Assembly (NCBI GenBank): GCA_028278005.1
Contig: JANQFD010000045.1
Span: 1 to 7,050 of the forward strand
DNA length: 7,050 nucleotides
DNA from: Chlorobium sp.
GTDB taxonomy: Bacteria > Bacteroidota > Chlorobiia > Chlorobiales > Chlorobiaceae
Direction of reading: 5' to 3'
The notes under the pieces: generated by a model
The model's input: the letters and a program-made list of their open reading frames with translations, nothing else
Database searches by the model: none
Told to the model about the DNA's origin: nothing
Program-made: the position numbers and the translations under genes
In this document: positions 1 through 5,528 of the stretch, one piece after another
Layout of the letters: each line of letters begins with the position of its first letter
How positions within the stretch are numbered: position 1 is the first letter of the stretch

Positions 1-1274
1 AAACAGCCGATCGACTCGGCCTGCAATACGGCCTCCGTCGTGACTTGGGCGATATCCGCGTTGATACGAGCGTCCCTGAGGGTTTTGCCGAGACCGTACA
101 AACCGAGACCGGGAACAAGCACAACTCTGGGTATCGGATCGAGCATCTCAACGTCTATACCGGCTTCAGACTGCTGCCGCTCGAAATAGGCAGCATACTC
201 TTTTTTATAGCCCTCCACAGCGTCCTGAACTGCTTTTCTGAACCCTTCAGGATCCGCTGCATCGGGAGCAGGAACAATAAGGGGAAGGTTCTTTGTGCGA
301 ATAATGAAATCGGGAGTCATGGTCCCTTTTCGTGCTATAGACTCCAAATCGGTGCTGTTGACATATTCCATGATCTCCGGCGATGTCCGGAAATCGAGAA
401 TAAAGCTGTCGTAATCCTTGCTCAGGGGCGTTTTTTCTGCAACGCAGGCCCCTCTGATGACCGGAGCAACGTCCTCCGGCGGAAGAAGATCGGCCGGCAA
501 ATCGACCGCAGGAAAAGCCTTTTTTCCCCCCTGCTCGATCCTCTCCTCCAGCTCTGAAACAGCACCTATCATCAGGTCATATGCATCTCTGGAACCTTCA
601 CCGAACGTTACCAGTCCATGTTTCAGAAGCACGAGGCCTTCCACATTTCTGTTTTCCGCATAGACCTGCTCGGCCGAACGTGCAAGTTCGAGCCCCGGCC
701 TCATGTAGGGAACAATCCCGAACCTGTTGTCGAATACCTCCCTGACGAGCTTCTCCCCGTCAGGTTGATTGGTCAGGGTCAGGAGTGCCTGTGAATGGGT
801 ATGATAGATATATTTGTGAGGAAGAAAAGCATGGAGCAGCGTCTCAATTGAAGGTGTCAATCCGTTTCTCACCATGTGATCGGTAAGACTGAACAGGTTG
901 AGAAACAGAAAGTTTTTCAGCTCCCGGTTTGAAAACCTCTTGAGTTCCTCGTCGCTGAGATGATCTCCTGCCAGAATCATCTGCAGCAGTTTCTGAAGAG
1001 GTTCTATCCTGACAGGTGTAAAATCATGGGGCGTGACTTGGGACAAATCCACTCCACTGCCTTTGATATAAAGAACATTGACTTTGTTTCCGATAACGTC
1101 GGTAAGCTGGCTTTTTACAGAGGTATTGCCGCCTCCATGCATGACAAGCCTGCTTTCTTTCCCGAGCAGACGGGAGGCATAAACAAGTTCGGCAAGCTCC
1201 CCGGGCAGCTGACCAACGGTTTGCAGCTCTGCCGCGGTTGTCGTAAAACCGGATTCATCCCAGAGGTTTTGCAT
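1..1274 (-). CDS. Bifunctional class II aldolase / short-chain dehydrogenase (RhaD/YuxG-like), N-terminal part; runs off the left edge
   Basis: The visible 424 residues match the aldolase half and linker of the fused rhamnulose-1-phosphate aldolase/alcohol dehydrogenase family. Seen directly: a phosphate-binding-type glycine motif HGGGNTS (46-52), KGSG (71-74), a Glu in the PSIETLLH segment (Glu144, probable catalytic acid), the zinc-ligand pair HTH (158-160) and a third His in KHG (His219). The linker contains the family-typical VLVPGLGLYGLGK. Family members continue with a Rossmann NAD(P) domain of about 250 residues, which would lie left of position 1 and is not visible. The chosen ATG (1274-1272) has a weak AGAAG purine run about 10 bases upstream, and the conserved domain begins soon after it. 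The protein should be cytosolic. In other bacteria the family cleaves a deoxy-sugar phosphate and oxidises the lactaldehyde. No sugar catabolic genes are visible here, and such metabolism is not expected in an obligate photoautotroph, so the true substrate is open. It is divergent from recX. Family assignment is firm; substrate is not. Confidence 0.88.
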   Translation of the reverse strand, partial: MQNLWDESGFTTTAAELQTVGQLPGELAELVYASRLLGKESRLVMHGGGNTSVKSQLTDVIGNKVNVLYIKGSGVDLSQVTPHDFTPVRIEPLQKLLQMILAGDHLSDEELKRFSNRELKNFLFLNLFSLTDHMVRNGLTPSIETLLHAFLPHKYIYHTHSQALLTLTNQPDGEKLVREVFDNRFGIVPYMRPGLELARSAEQVYAENRNVEGLVLLKHGLVTFGEGSRDAYDLMIGAVSELEERIEQGGKKAFPAVDLPADLLPPEDVAPVIRGACVAEKTPLSKDYDSFILDFRTSPEIMEYVNSTDLESIARKGTMTPDFIIRTKNLPLIVPAPDAADPEGFRKAVQDAVEGYKKEYAAYFERQQSEAGIDVEMLDPIPRVVLVPGLGLYGLGKTLRDARINADIAQVTTEAVLQAESIGC

Positions 1275-1285
1275 ACAAATTAACT

Positions 1286-1314
1286 TCTATATATAAACAG
1301 GCGTAAATTATCAA
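1286..1314 (-). promoter_or_regulatory. Candidate sigma-70 promoter for the aldolase/dehydrogenase gene
   Basis: On the minus strand TTGATA (1314-1309) is followed after 17 bp by TATAGA (1291-1286). The predicted transcript would start about 5 bases before the ATG at 1274, giving an almost leaderless mRNA. The region is AT-rich with an alternating TA run, so a shifted -10 (TATATA, 15-bp spacer) is equally possible. This is a motif match only. Confidence 0.3.
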
Positions 1315-1326
1315 AGAATAATGCTA

Positions 1327-1358
1327 TGTAAGGCTTTGAATATAGCAAAAACCTTACA
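1327..1358. repeat. Inverted repeat TGTAAGG / CCTTACA in the aldolase-recX intergenic region
   Basis: Perfect 7-bp arms lie at 1327-1333 and 1352-1358, separated by 18 bp. The repeat is upstream of the putative promoters of both divergent genes. It shares the TGTAA/TTACA core with a second inverted repeat at 1392-1426. The loop is long and no T tract follows, so a terminator is unlikely; a protein binding site is possible. Confidence 0.4.
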
Positions 1359-1391
1359 GCCTGAAAACCCCGCAGATGCCGTGTTCCATTA

Positions 1392-1426
1392 TTTACAGGT
1401 TGTTTTTACCTTTGTTATACTGTAAA
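1392..1426 (+). promoter_or_regulatory. Candidate recX promoter with an overlapping inverted repeat
   Basis: TTTACA (1392-1397) and TATACT (1416-1421) are 18 bp apart. The -10 is preceded by TG one base upstream (TGTTATACT, 1413-1421), which makes an extended -10. Transcription should begin near 1428, giving a leader of about 16 bases before the recX ATG. A perfect 7-bp inverted repeat, TTTACAG (1392-1398) and CTGTAAA (1420-1426), brackets the promoter so that its arms cover the -35 and the end of the -10. That geometry would suit a repressor, but the regulator is unknown. Promoter call is moderate, operator call weak. Confidence 0.5.
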
Positions 1427-1443
1427 GCCTCAAAGCTGGTTCC

Positions 1444-1899
1444 ATGGATGCCAACAATGATAAAAAAGCACTCGATTTTGCCTTTCGCTGCCTTGGAAAC
1501 CGCGAGCATTCGCGTCGTGAGGTAATTGTCAAACTTGAACGCAAACAGTTCGAGCCTGAAGTCATCGAGCGAACTCTCCGGAAACTTGTGGAGCTCGGCC
1601 AGCTTGACGACCGTTCCTTTGCGGCAAACTATATCCGGAGCAGGTCGAAAAAAAAACCTTCTGGATATTATAAACTGAAATACGAACTGCTTCAAAAAGG
1701 GATTTCAGAGGAAACGATCAGAGAGGCTCTTGAAGACTATGACAACAGCACACATTGTCTGAATGCCGCCATGAAAAAACTGCCGCTCCTCAAGGGCGAT
1801 GATCGTTGCAGGAAGGATAAAATGCACAGGTTTCTTCTTAACAGAGGATTCGACAACCACACGATAAGGGAAACCATTGACCGGATCTTTAGCTCCTGA
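1444..1899 (+). CDS. recX: Regulatory protein RecX
   Basis: This 151-residue, all-helical basic protein has the RecX architecture of three-helix repeats. Seen directly: the N-terminal REHSRRE motif (about 20-26), the LDDRSFAANYIRSR segment in the middle, GYYKLKYELLQKGI, and a last repeat containing KMHRFLLNRGF. The length is typical of the family. RecX proteins bind RecA and RecA-DNA filaments and usually limit recombinase and coprotease activity in the cytoplasm. The ATG at 1444 is the natural start because an in-frame stop lies at 1423-1425; no good Shine-Dalgarno sequence precedes it. Neither recA nor alaS, frequent neighbours elsewhere, is visible. The gene is divergent from the aldolase gene and converges on pyrH with 5 bp between stop codons. 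The family call is secure; SOS control is not demonstrated by the sequence. Confidence 0.9.
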   Translation: MDANNDKKALDFAFRCLGNREHSRREVIVKLERKQFEPEVIERTLRKLVELGQLDDRSFAANYIRSRSKKKPSGYYKLKYELLQKGISEETIREALEDYDNSTHCLNAAMKKLPLLKGDDRCRKDKMHRFLLNRGFDNHTIRETIDRIFSS

Positions 1900-1904
1900 A
1901 CCCG

Positions 1905-2624
1905 CTACCTGCCGCCTTGATTGACAAGCGTCCCTACACTCTCACCGCTCAGCAACCGGACAAAATTGCCTTCTACATTCATATTCATGACAACAATAGG
2001 CAGAAGATTTTCCCTGCAGAGGGTTATGGCAGTAAGATCCATAACTCTGAGATTGTTTTTGAGAACGTCATTATAGGATATGTTTTTATACATTTCCGCC
2101 TCCGGATTCTTTTCCGGGTCGGAACTGAACACACCATCGACACGGGTTCCTTTTACAATAACATCGGCTTCAATCTCGACGGCACGCAGTGAGGCCGCCG
2201 TATCTGTCGTAAAGTACGGATTGCCTGTACCTGCGCCGAAAATCACAACACGCCCTTTTTCAAGATGGCGTATTGCGCGTCTGCGTATAAAAGGCTCGGC
2301 AACCTGCTCCATCTTGATTGCGCTCATGAGCCGCGTAAAAACGCCTTTCCTCTCAAGTGCATCCTGAAAAGCAAGAGAGTTGATGACTGTTGCGAGCATA
2401 CCCATATGATCCGCCTGCACACGATCCATATCTGCAGCTGCCGAAGACAATCCGCGGAATATGTTTCCCCCGCCAATAACCAGTGCCACTTCAGCACCGA
2501 GAGAAAGAGCGTTTTTTACTTCCGCCGCATAACGATCAACTACACGGGCATCGATGCCATACCCTTCTTCACCCGCCAGGGATTCACCGCTCAACTTGAG
2601 AAGGATACGCTTGTAGTGTAACAT
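1905..2624 (-). CDS. pyrH: Uridylate (UMP) kinase
   Basis: PyrH phosphorylates UMP to UDP with ATP in de novo pyrimidine nucleotide synthesis; bacterial enzymes are cytosolic hexamers of the amino-acid-kinase fold. The 239-residue product has normal family length. Visible motifs are KLSGESL (10-16, nucleotide phosphate binding), VIGGGNIFRG (49-58), DHMGM (72-76), GAGTGNPYFTTDTAA (130-144, UMP/ATP site) and KGTRVDGVFSSDP (158-170). The ATG at 2624-2622 is supported by GGAG (2636-2633 on the minus strand) 8 bases upstream, the clearest Shine-Dalgarno site in the window. It follows tsf on the same strand, but a strong terminator lies between them with its T run ending 23 bp before the ATG. The usual downstream partner frr is absent; instead recX converges immediately. 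No internal damage is seen. Confidence 0.97.
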   Translation of the reverse strand: MLHYKRILLKLSGESLAGEEGYGIDARVVDRYAAEVKNALSLGAEVALVIGGGNIFRGLSSAAADMDRVQADHMGMLATVINSLAFQDALERKGVFTRLMSAIKMEQVAEPFIRRRAIRHLEKGRVVIFGAGTGNPYFTTDTAASLRAVEIEADVIVKGTRVDGVFSSDPEKNPEAEMYKNISYNDVLKNNLRVMDLTAITLCRENLLPIVVMNMNVEGNFVRLLSGESVGTLVNQGGR

Positions 2625-2647
2625 GAGTGCTTCTCCGGATATTTTGT

Positions 2648-2677
2648 AAAAAAAAAGCCTCGTTCAACGAGGCTTTT
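2648..2677 (-). terminator. Rho-independent terminator of the ribosomal protein-tsf operon
   Basis: On the minus strand a perfect 10-bp stem (AAAAGCCTCG at 2677-2668 pairing with CGAGGCTTTT at 2662-2653) closes a 5-base loop (TTGAA). It is followed by an unbroken run of nine T residues (2656-2648, overlapping the stem end). The hairpin begins 4 bases after the tsf stop codon. Read on the plus strand it ends in only four T residues, so it is directional. It separates tsf from pyrH. Confidence 0.93.
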
Positions 2678-2681
2678 CCAG

Positions 2682-3548
2682 TTACTCACCCAACTGATAT
2701 CTGATGAAACTGTTCACTGTGACCTGCATATTATGCTGTTTCGCAAAATCATCCAGAACGCCCTGTACTTTTGCATTGCTGTCCTTGATAAACGCCTGTT
2801 CAAGAAGTACAACTTCCTGATAGTATTTTTCAAGGCGCCCGGTAGTGATTTTGTCAACAAACTGTTCCGGCTTTCCCTGGCTCAGCGCCTGTTGACGGTA
2901 GATCTCTTTTTCTTTCTCTATATATTCTGCCGGCACAACCGACCGATGAACGACAATCGGTGCCGAAGCAGCGACCTGCATAGCAATGTCCCTTGCAAAA
3001 ACAACTGATTCCGCCGATTTTTCCGCCGAAAGCTCTACCATTGCACCAAGTTTGGAACCCGGATGCACATAACCGGCAACAAGACCTCCCTCCGTTTTGG
3101 TATAACACAACCTCTTGAGCTCGATCTTCTCCCCGAGCTTACCTGTCATGGTCTTGATCGCATCTTCAACCGGCTCCTCTCCATAGTTGTCACCAAGGGA
3201 TACTCCCATCATGTTTTCTACAGAATCAATACCTTTTTCAAGTGCAACCCCGGCAATCGCATCGGCAAATCCGGTAAAATCATTTCCACGTGCAACGAAA
3301 TCCGTCTCACAGTTAAGCTCGATAATAACACCTGCATCAGCTGCGTCGTTGATTTTGACAACGATAACCCCTTCCCCGGCTTCACGCTCTGCTCTTTTTG
3401 CGGCAAGCGCTGCTCCTTTTTTGCGGAGATATTCAACGGCTTTCTGCATATCCCCCCCTGTTTCATCAAGGGCTTTTTTGCAGTCCATCATACCTACGCC
3501 GGTTTTATCCCTCAATTCTTTTACTGCTTTTGCAGATATCTGGCTCAT
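2682..3548 (-). CDS. tsf: Translation elongation factor Ts
   Basis: EF-Ts is the guanine nucleotide exchange factor that recycles EF-Tu-GDP in the cytoplasm. The 288-residue product has normal full length. Seen directly: an N-terminal UBA-like segment with the signature KELRDKTGVGMMDCKKAL (10-27), then the EF-Tu-contacting TDFVAR motif (82-87). A charged helical segment follows (VLLEQAFIKD, in the C-terminal half), and the family-typical end is NSFIRYQLGE. The start at 3548 fits the conserved N-terminus exactly, although no clear Shine-Dalgarno sequence precedes it. It lies 32 bp after rpsB on the same strand, the near-universal rpsB-tsf pairing, and is closed by the intrinsic terminator just past its stop. 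It is therefore probably the last gene of the main operon transcript. Confidence 0.97.
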   Translation of the reverse strand: MSQISAKAVKELRDKTGVGMMDCKKALDETGGDMQKAVEYLRKKGAALAAKRAEREAGEGVIVVKINDAADAGVIIELNCETDFVARGNDFTGFADAIAGVALEKGIDSVENMMGVSLGDNYGEEPVEDAIKTMTGKLGEKIELKRLCYTKTEGGLVAGYVHPGSKLGAMVELSAEKSAESVVFARDIAMQVAASAPIVVHRSVVPAEYIEKEKEIYRQQALSQGKPEQFVDKITTGRLEKYYQEVVLLEQAFIKDSNAKVQGVLDDFAKQHNMQVTVNSFIRYQLGE

Positions 3549-3580
3549 TATATGCTTTATGTTAATGTGCTGAAAATAAC

Positions 3581-4363
3581 TTATTCCTGGTTCGTCTCAT
3601 CTTGCGCCGCTTCCCCATCTTCTTCGGCTGCTTCCTCCATTTCCGCCATCGCCTCCTCTTCGGCATGCTGCTGACGGGCGCTGGCAATTGCTTCCGCCAC
3701 GCCTTTCACCATCAATTCGATAGAACGAATGGCATCATCGTTTGCCGGTATGACAAAATCCACTTCATCGGGATCACAGTTTGTATCAACAAGGGCAAAA
3801 ATAGGTATGCCGAGAGAACGAGCCTCTCTTACGGCGATGTGTTCTTTTTTGATATCAACCACGAAAAGTGCTGCAGGAAGCCTGGTCATGTCTGCTATCC
3901 CGCCGAGTATTCTGACGAGCTTCTCTTTTTCCCGCATCAGCATCAGCCGCTCTTTCTTGGTGATCATGTCGAATGTTCCGTCGGTTTCCATCCTGTCGAT
4001 CGCGTTCATTCTGCGGATACTCTGACGGATTGTCGAAAAGTTTGTAAGCATACCGCCCAGCCAGCGTTCGGAAACATACGGCATACCGGCACGTTCTGCT
4101 TCCTCTGCGATGATGGACTTCGCCTGTTTTTTTGTTCCGACAAACATTATCTCTTTTCCTGTCATGGCAATAGCTTCAATAGCGTTCATTGCTTCTTCTG
4201 CCAGTACCAGGGTTTTCTTGAGATCTATGATGTGCACCCCGTTTTTCTCCATAAAAATATACGGCTTCATTTTCGGGCACCATCTCCTTGCAAGGTGACC
4301 GAAATGCACACCGGAACGGAGCATCTCTTCAAGCTGAAATCTTGATGTTGTCTGCGTTTGCAT
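3581..4363 (-). CDS. rpsB: 30S ribosomal protein S2
   Basis: S2 is a late-assembling protein of the small ribosomal subunit. The product is 260 residues from the chosen ATG. Visible signatures are GVHFGHLARRWCPKMKPYIF (18-37), NGVHIIDLKKT, FVGTKKQA, the WLGGMLTNFSTI segment and DTNCDPDEVDFVIPANDDA near residues 180-200. The last 25-30 residues form a strongly acidic tail ending DETNQE, a common feature of S2 in this and related phyla. A GTG start at 4402 would add 13 residues, but those fall inside a hairpin with no ribosome site and lack family similarity, so the ATG at 4363-4361 is preferred. Its own Shine-Dalgarno match is poor (GAGG about 16 bases upstream). The 141-bp gap before it contains a possible promoter and two stacked hairpins, suggesting separate control. 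tsf follows. Confidence 0.96.
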   Translation of the reverse strand: MQTQTTSRFQLEEMLRSGVHFGHLARRWCPKMKPYIFMEKNGVHIIDLKKTLVLAEEAMNAIEAIAMTGKEIMFVGTKKQAKSIIAEEAERAGMPYVSERWLGGMLTNFSTIRQSIRRMNAIDRMETDGTFDMITKKERLMLMREKEKLVRILGGIADMTRLPAALFVVDIKKEHIAVREARSLGIPIFALVDTNCDPDEVDFVIPANDDAIRSIELMVKGVAEAIASARQQHAEEEAMAEMEEAAEEDGEAAQDETNQE

Positions 4364-4384
4364 AACTGTATTGGTTTTTCCTCT

Positions 4385-4426
4385 ATTCCGACTGCCTTGC
4401 ACGGAATCCGGTGCTCAGGCACCGGA
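4385..4426 (-). promoter_or_regulatory. Two-hairpin structured leader of rpsB (possible S2 autoregulatory element)
   Basis: In the minus-strand transcript an 8-bp perfect hairpin, TCCGGTGC / GCACCGGA with a TCAG tetraloop (plus positions 4407-4426), directly abuts a second hairpin. The second is ATTCCG / CGGAAT (4385-4390 with 4402-4407), extended internally by TGC/GCA around a 3-base loop. The two share one base (4407) and could stack. The second ends 21 bases before the rpsB ATG. No T tract follows, so this is not an intrinsic terminator. S2 is known to repress its own mRNA through a 5' leader in gamma-proteobacteria; whether this is an equivalent is inference. Confidence 0.45.
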
Positions 4427-4479
4427 CACCACCGCACAACTTCCTCCTCGAAGAAGGGTTGCCGGAATATGCGTTGTTA

Positions 4480-4508
4480 TTGGTAAGCGTATACGATAAA
4501 AATGTCAA
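4480..4508 (-). promoter_or_regulatory. Candidate internal promoter for rpsB-tsf
   Basis: A perfect -35 hexamer TTGACA (4508-4503) overlaps the rpsI stop codon and is followed after 17 bp by a weak -10, TACCAA (4485-4480). An alternative pairing is TCGAAA in the end of rpsI with TATACG, also 17 bp apart. The predicted leader would be about 110 bases and include the two rpsB hairpins. This is a motif match only. Confidence 0.35.
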
Positions 4509-4894
4509 CGTTTCGAGAACTGGAATCTTTTGCGGGCTTTCTTCTGACCGTATTTCTTTCTTTCAACCATACGAGGGTCCCTGGTCAGCAGCCTGTCTTT
4601 ACGGAACAGCAGGCGGTTTTCTTCGTCAACTTCTACAAGAGCCCTTGCAACGGCAAGACTTACCGCACCTGCCTGACCGCTCATACCGCCTCCGTGCACA
4701 TTGATTTTGACATCAAACTCTTCCTGTTTTCCAGAAAGGGTCAAGGGCTTGAGCGCCTCGTTCTTCCTGTACTCATCCCTGAAGTACTGATCTACAGGCA
4801 GCTTGTTGACCGTGACTGTGCCTTTTCCCGGGACAAGAAAGACTCTTGCAACCGAGGTTTTTCTCCGGCCCACTGCATTGATAACCTCTTTCAT
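4505..4894 (-). CDS. rpsI: 30S ribosomal protein S9
   Basis: S9 is a small-subunit head protein whose C-terminal tail reaches towards P-site tRNA. The product is 129 residues, the usual size. Visible are the N-terminal VGRRKTSVARV signature, GKGTVTVN, the central HGGGMSGQAGAVSLAVARAL segment and the basic C-terminus LLTRDPRMVERKKYGQKKAR followed by KRFQFSKR, with the universally found K-R end. A GTG one codon upstream (4897) could also start translation, but ATG at 4894 fits homologues and is preferred. Only 16 bp separate it from rplM, and these include a nine-A run and no strong Shine-Dalgarno sequence. The rplM-rpsI pair is co-transcribed in most bacteria. Confidence 0.97.
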   Translation of the reverse strand: MKEVINAVGRRKTSVARVFLVPGKGTVTVNKLPVDQYFRDEYRKNEALKPLTLSGKQEEFDVKINVHGGGMSGQAGAVSLAVARALVEVDEENRLLFRKDRLLTRDPRMVERKKYGQKKARKRFQFSKR

Positions 4895-4910
4895 CACTTT
4901 TTTTTTGTGG

Positions 4911-5360
4911 TTAGTTAACCTTCATTTCAACGGGGCACTGAGCGGCATGCGGATGCTCGGGCCCGGAATAAACCTTGAGCTTTTTGAAAAGCGCTCTTCC
5001 GAGATTGTTGTGGGGAAGCATCCCCCACACAGCTTTTTCGATAACTTTTTCCGGACTTTTAACCAGAAGCTGCTTGACATTTTCAATTTTTACACCGCCC
5101 GGATAATTCGAATGGGAGAAATAGGTTTTCTGGTCCATTTTCCTGCCGCTCAATCCGACTTTCCCTGCATTGGTCACAATAACGAAATCGCCTGTATCGA
5201 CATGAGGGGTAAATTGCGGCTTGTGTTTCCCCCGCAATATCCTTGCAACCTCACTGGCAAGACGCCCCAACATCTGGCCTTCTGCATCAACGACATACCA
5301 TTTGCGCTCTACTTCACCCGGCTTAGCCGAGTACGTCTTGAAACTTATCGTCTTACTCAT
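4911..5360 (-). CDS. rplM: 50S ribosomal protein L13
   Basis: L13 is an early-assembling large-subunit protein. The product is 149 residues, slightly longer than the E. coli protein because of an extra N-terminal stretch (MSKTISFKTYSAKPGEVER) before the conserved core. Visible signatures are KWYVVDAEGQMLGRLAS, GKHKPQFTPHVDTGD (with the family Asp-Thr-Gly-Asp), VIVTNAGKVGLSGRK and AVWGMLPHNNLGR. The ATG at 5360-5358 is the first in-frame start next to the conserved region; the purine run GAGA sits directly against it, so there is no classical Shine-Dalgarno spacing. It is the first gene of the minus-strand block and is followed by rpsI after 16 bp. A consensus -10 box lies about 80 bp upstream. 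Confidence 0.97.
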   Translation of the reverse strand: MSKTISFKTYSAKPGEVERKWYVVDAEGQMLGRLASEVARILRGKHKPQFTPHVDTGDFVIVTNAGKVGLSGRKMDQKTYFSHSNYPGGVKIENVKQLLVKSPEKVIEKAVWGMLPHNNLGRALFKKLKVYSGPEHPHAAQCPVEMKVN

Positions 5361-5438
5361 TCTCGTACGTTGTTTAATGAGAACATTTCCAAAAAATTGT
5401 GTCTGGCAATGTAATTTATTTCAAATAATTCTACAAAC

Positions 5439-5444
5439 ATTATA
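5439..5444 (-). promoter_or_regulatory. Consensus -10 element upstream of rplM (operon promoter candidate)
   Basis: A perfect TATAAT lies at 5444-5439 on the minus strand. No good TTGACA-like -35 is found at 16-18 bp, and no TG extension is present. Transcription from here would begin near 5432 and give an AT-rich leader of about 72 bases before rplM. It is the best candidate for the start of the rplM-rpsI(-rpsB-tsf) transcript. Confidence 0.5.
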
Positions 5445-5471
5445 CCTTGCTAAATCAGTCGGCAGTCTCCG

Positions 5472-5489
5472 GCAGGCAGCCTGCTTTTT
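5472..5489 (+). other. Short GC hairpin followed by five T residues upstream of der
   Basis: GCAGG (5472-5476) pairs with CCTGC (5480-5484) around a 3-base loop and is followed by TTTTT (5485-5489). It resembles a weak intrinsic terminator or attenuator read on the plus strand, 40 bp before the der start. No plus-strand gene ends just upstream, so its role is unclear; the 5-bp stem may be fortuitous. Confidence 0.25.
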
Positions 5490-5528
5490 GACGTATACTT
5501 TTTGAATTTTGACTTTTCAACGACTTCG

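Noticed and set aside
45..557. Plus-strand open frame of 170 codons near the left edge, and another at 960-1283.
   Set aside because: Both lie opposite the aldolase/dehydrogenase gene, whose minus-strand translation carries clear family motifs throughout; these are shadow frames.
3602..4345. Long plus-strand open frame (247 codons) opposite rpsB, and a similar 203-codon frame opposite tsf (3063-3674).
   Set aside because: They are exact antisense shadows of highly conserved ribosomal protein S2 and EF-Ts genes, with no recognisable domain and Cys/His/Phe-rich composition typical of reversed coding sequence.
4364..4402. Upstream GTG start for rpsB adding 13 residues.
   Set aside because: The extension lacks similarity to S2 proteins, lies in a hairpin and has no ribosome-binding site; the ATG at 4363 fits better.
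4407..4426. GC-rich hairpin considered as the terminator of rpsI.
   Set aside because: No T tract follows on the minus strand; a role as leader structure fits better.
5502..5528. TTG start for der adding nine residues.
   Set aside because: Der proteins begin directly before the first P-loop, and the ATG at 5529 matches that; the extra residues are translated promoter-like T-rich sequence.
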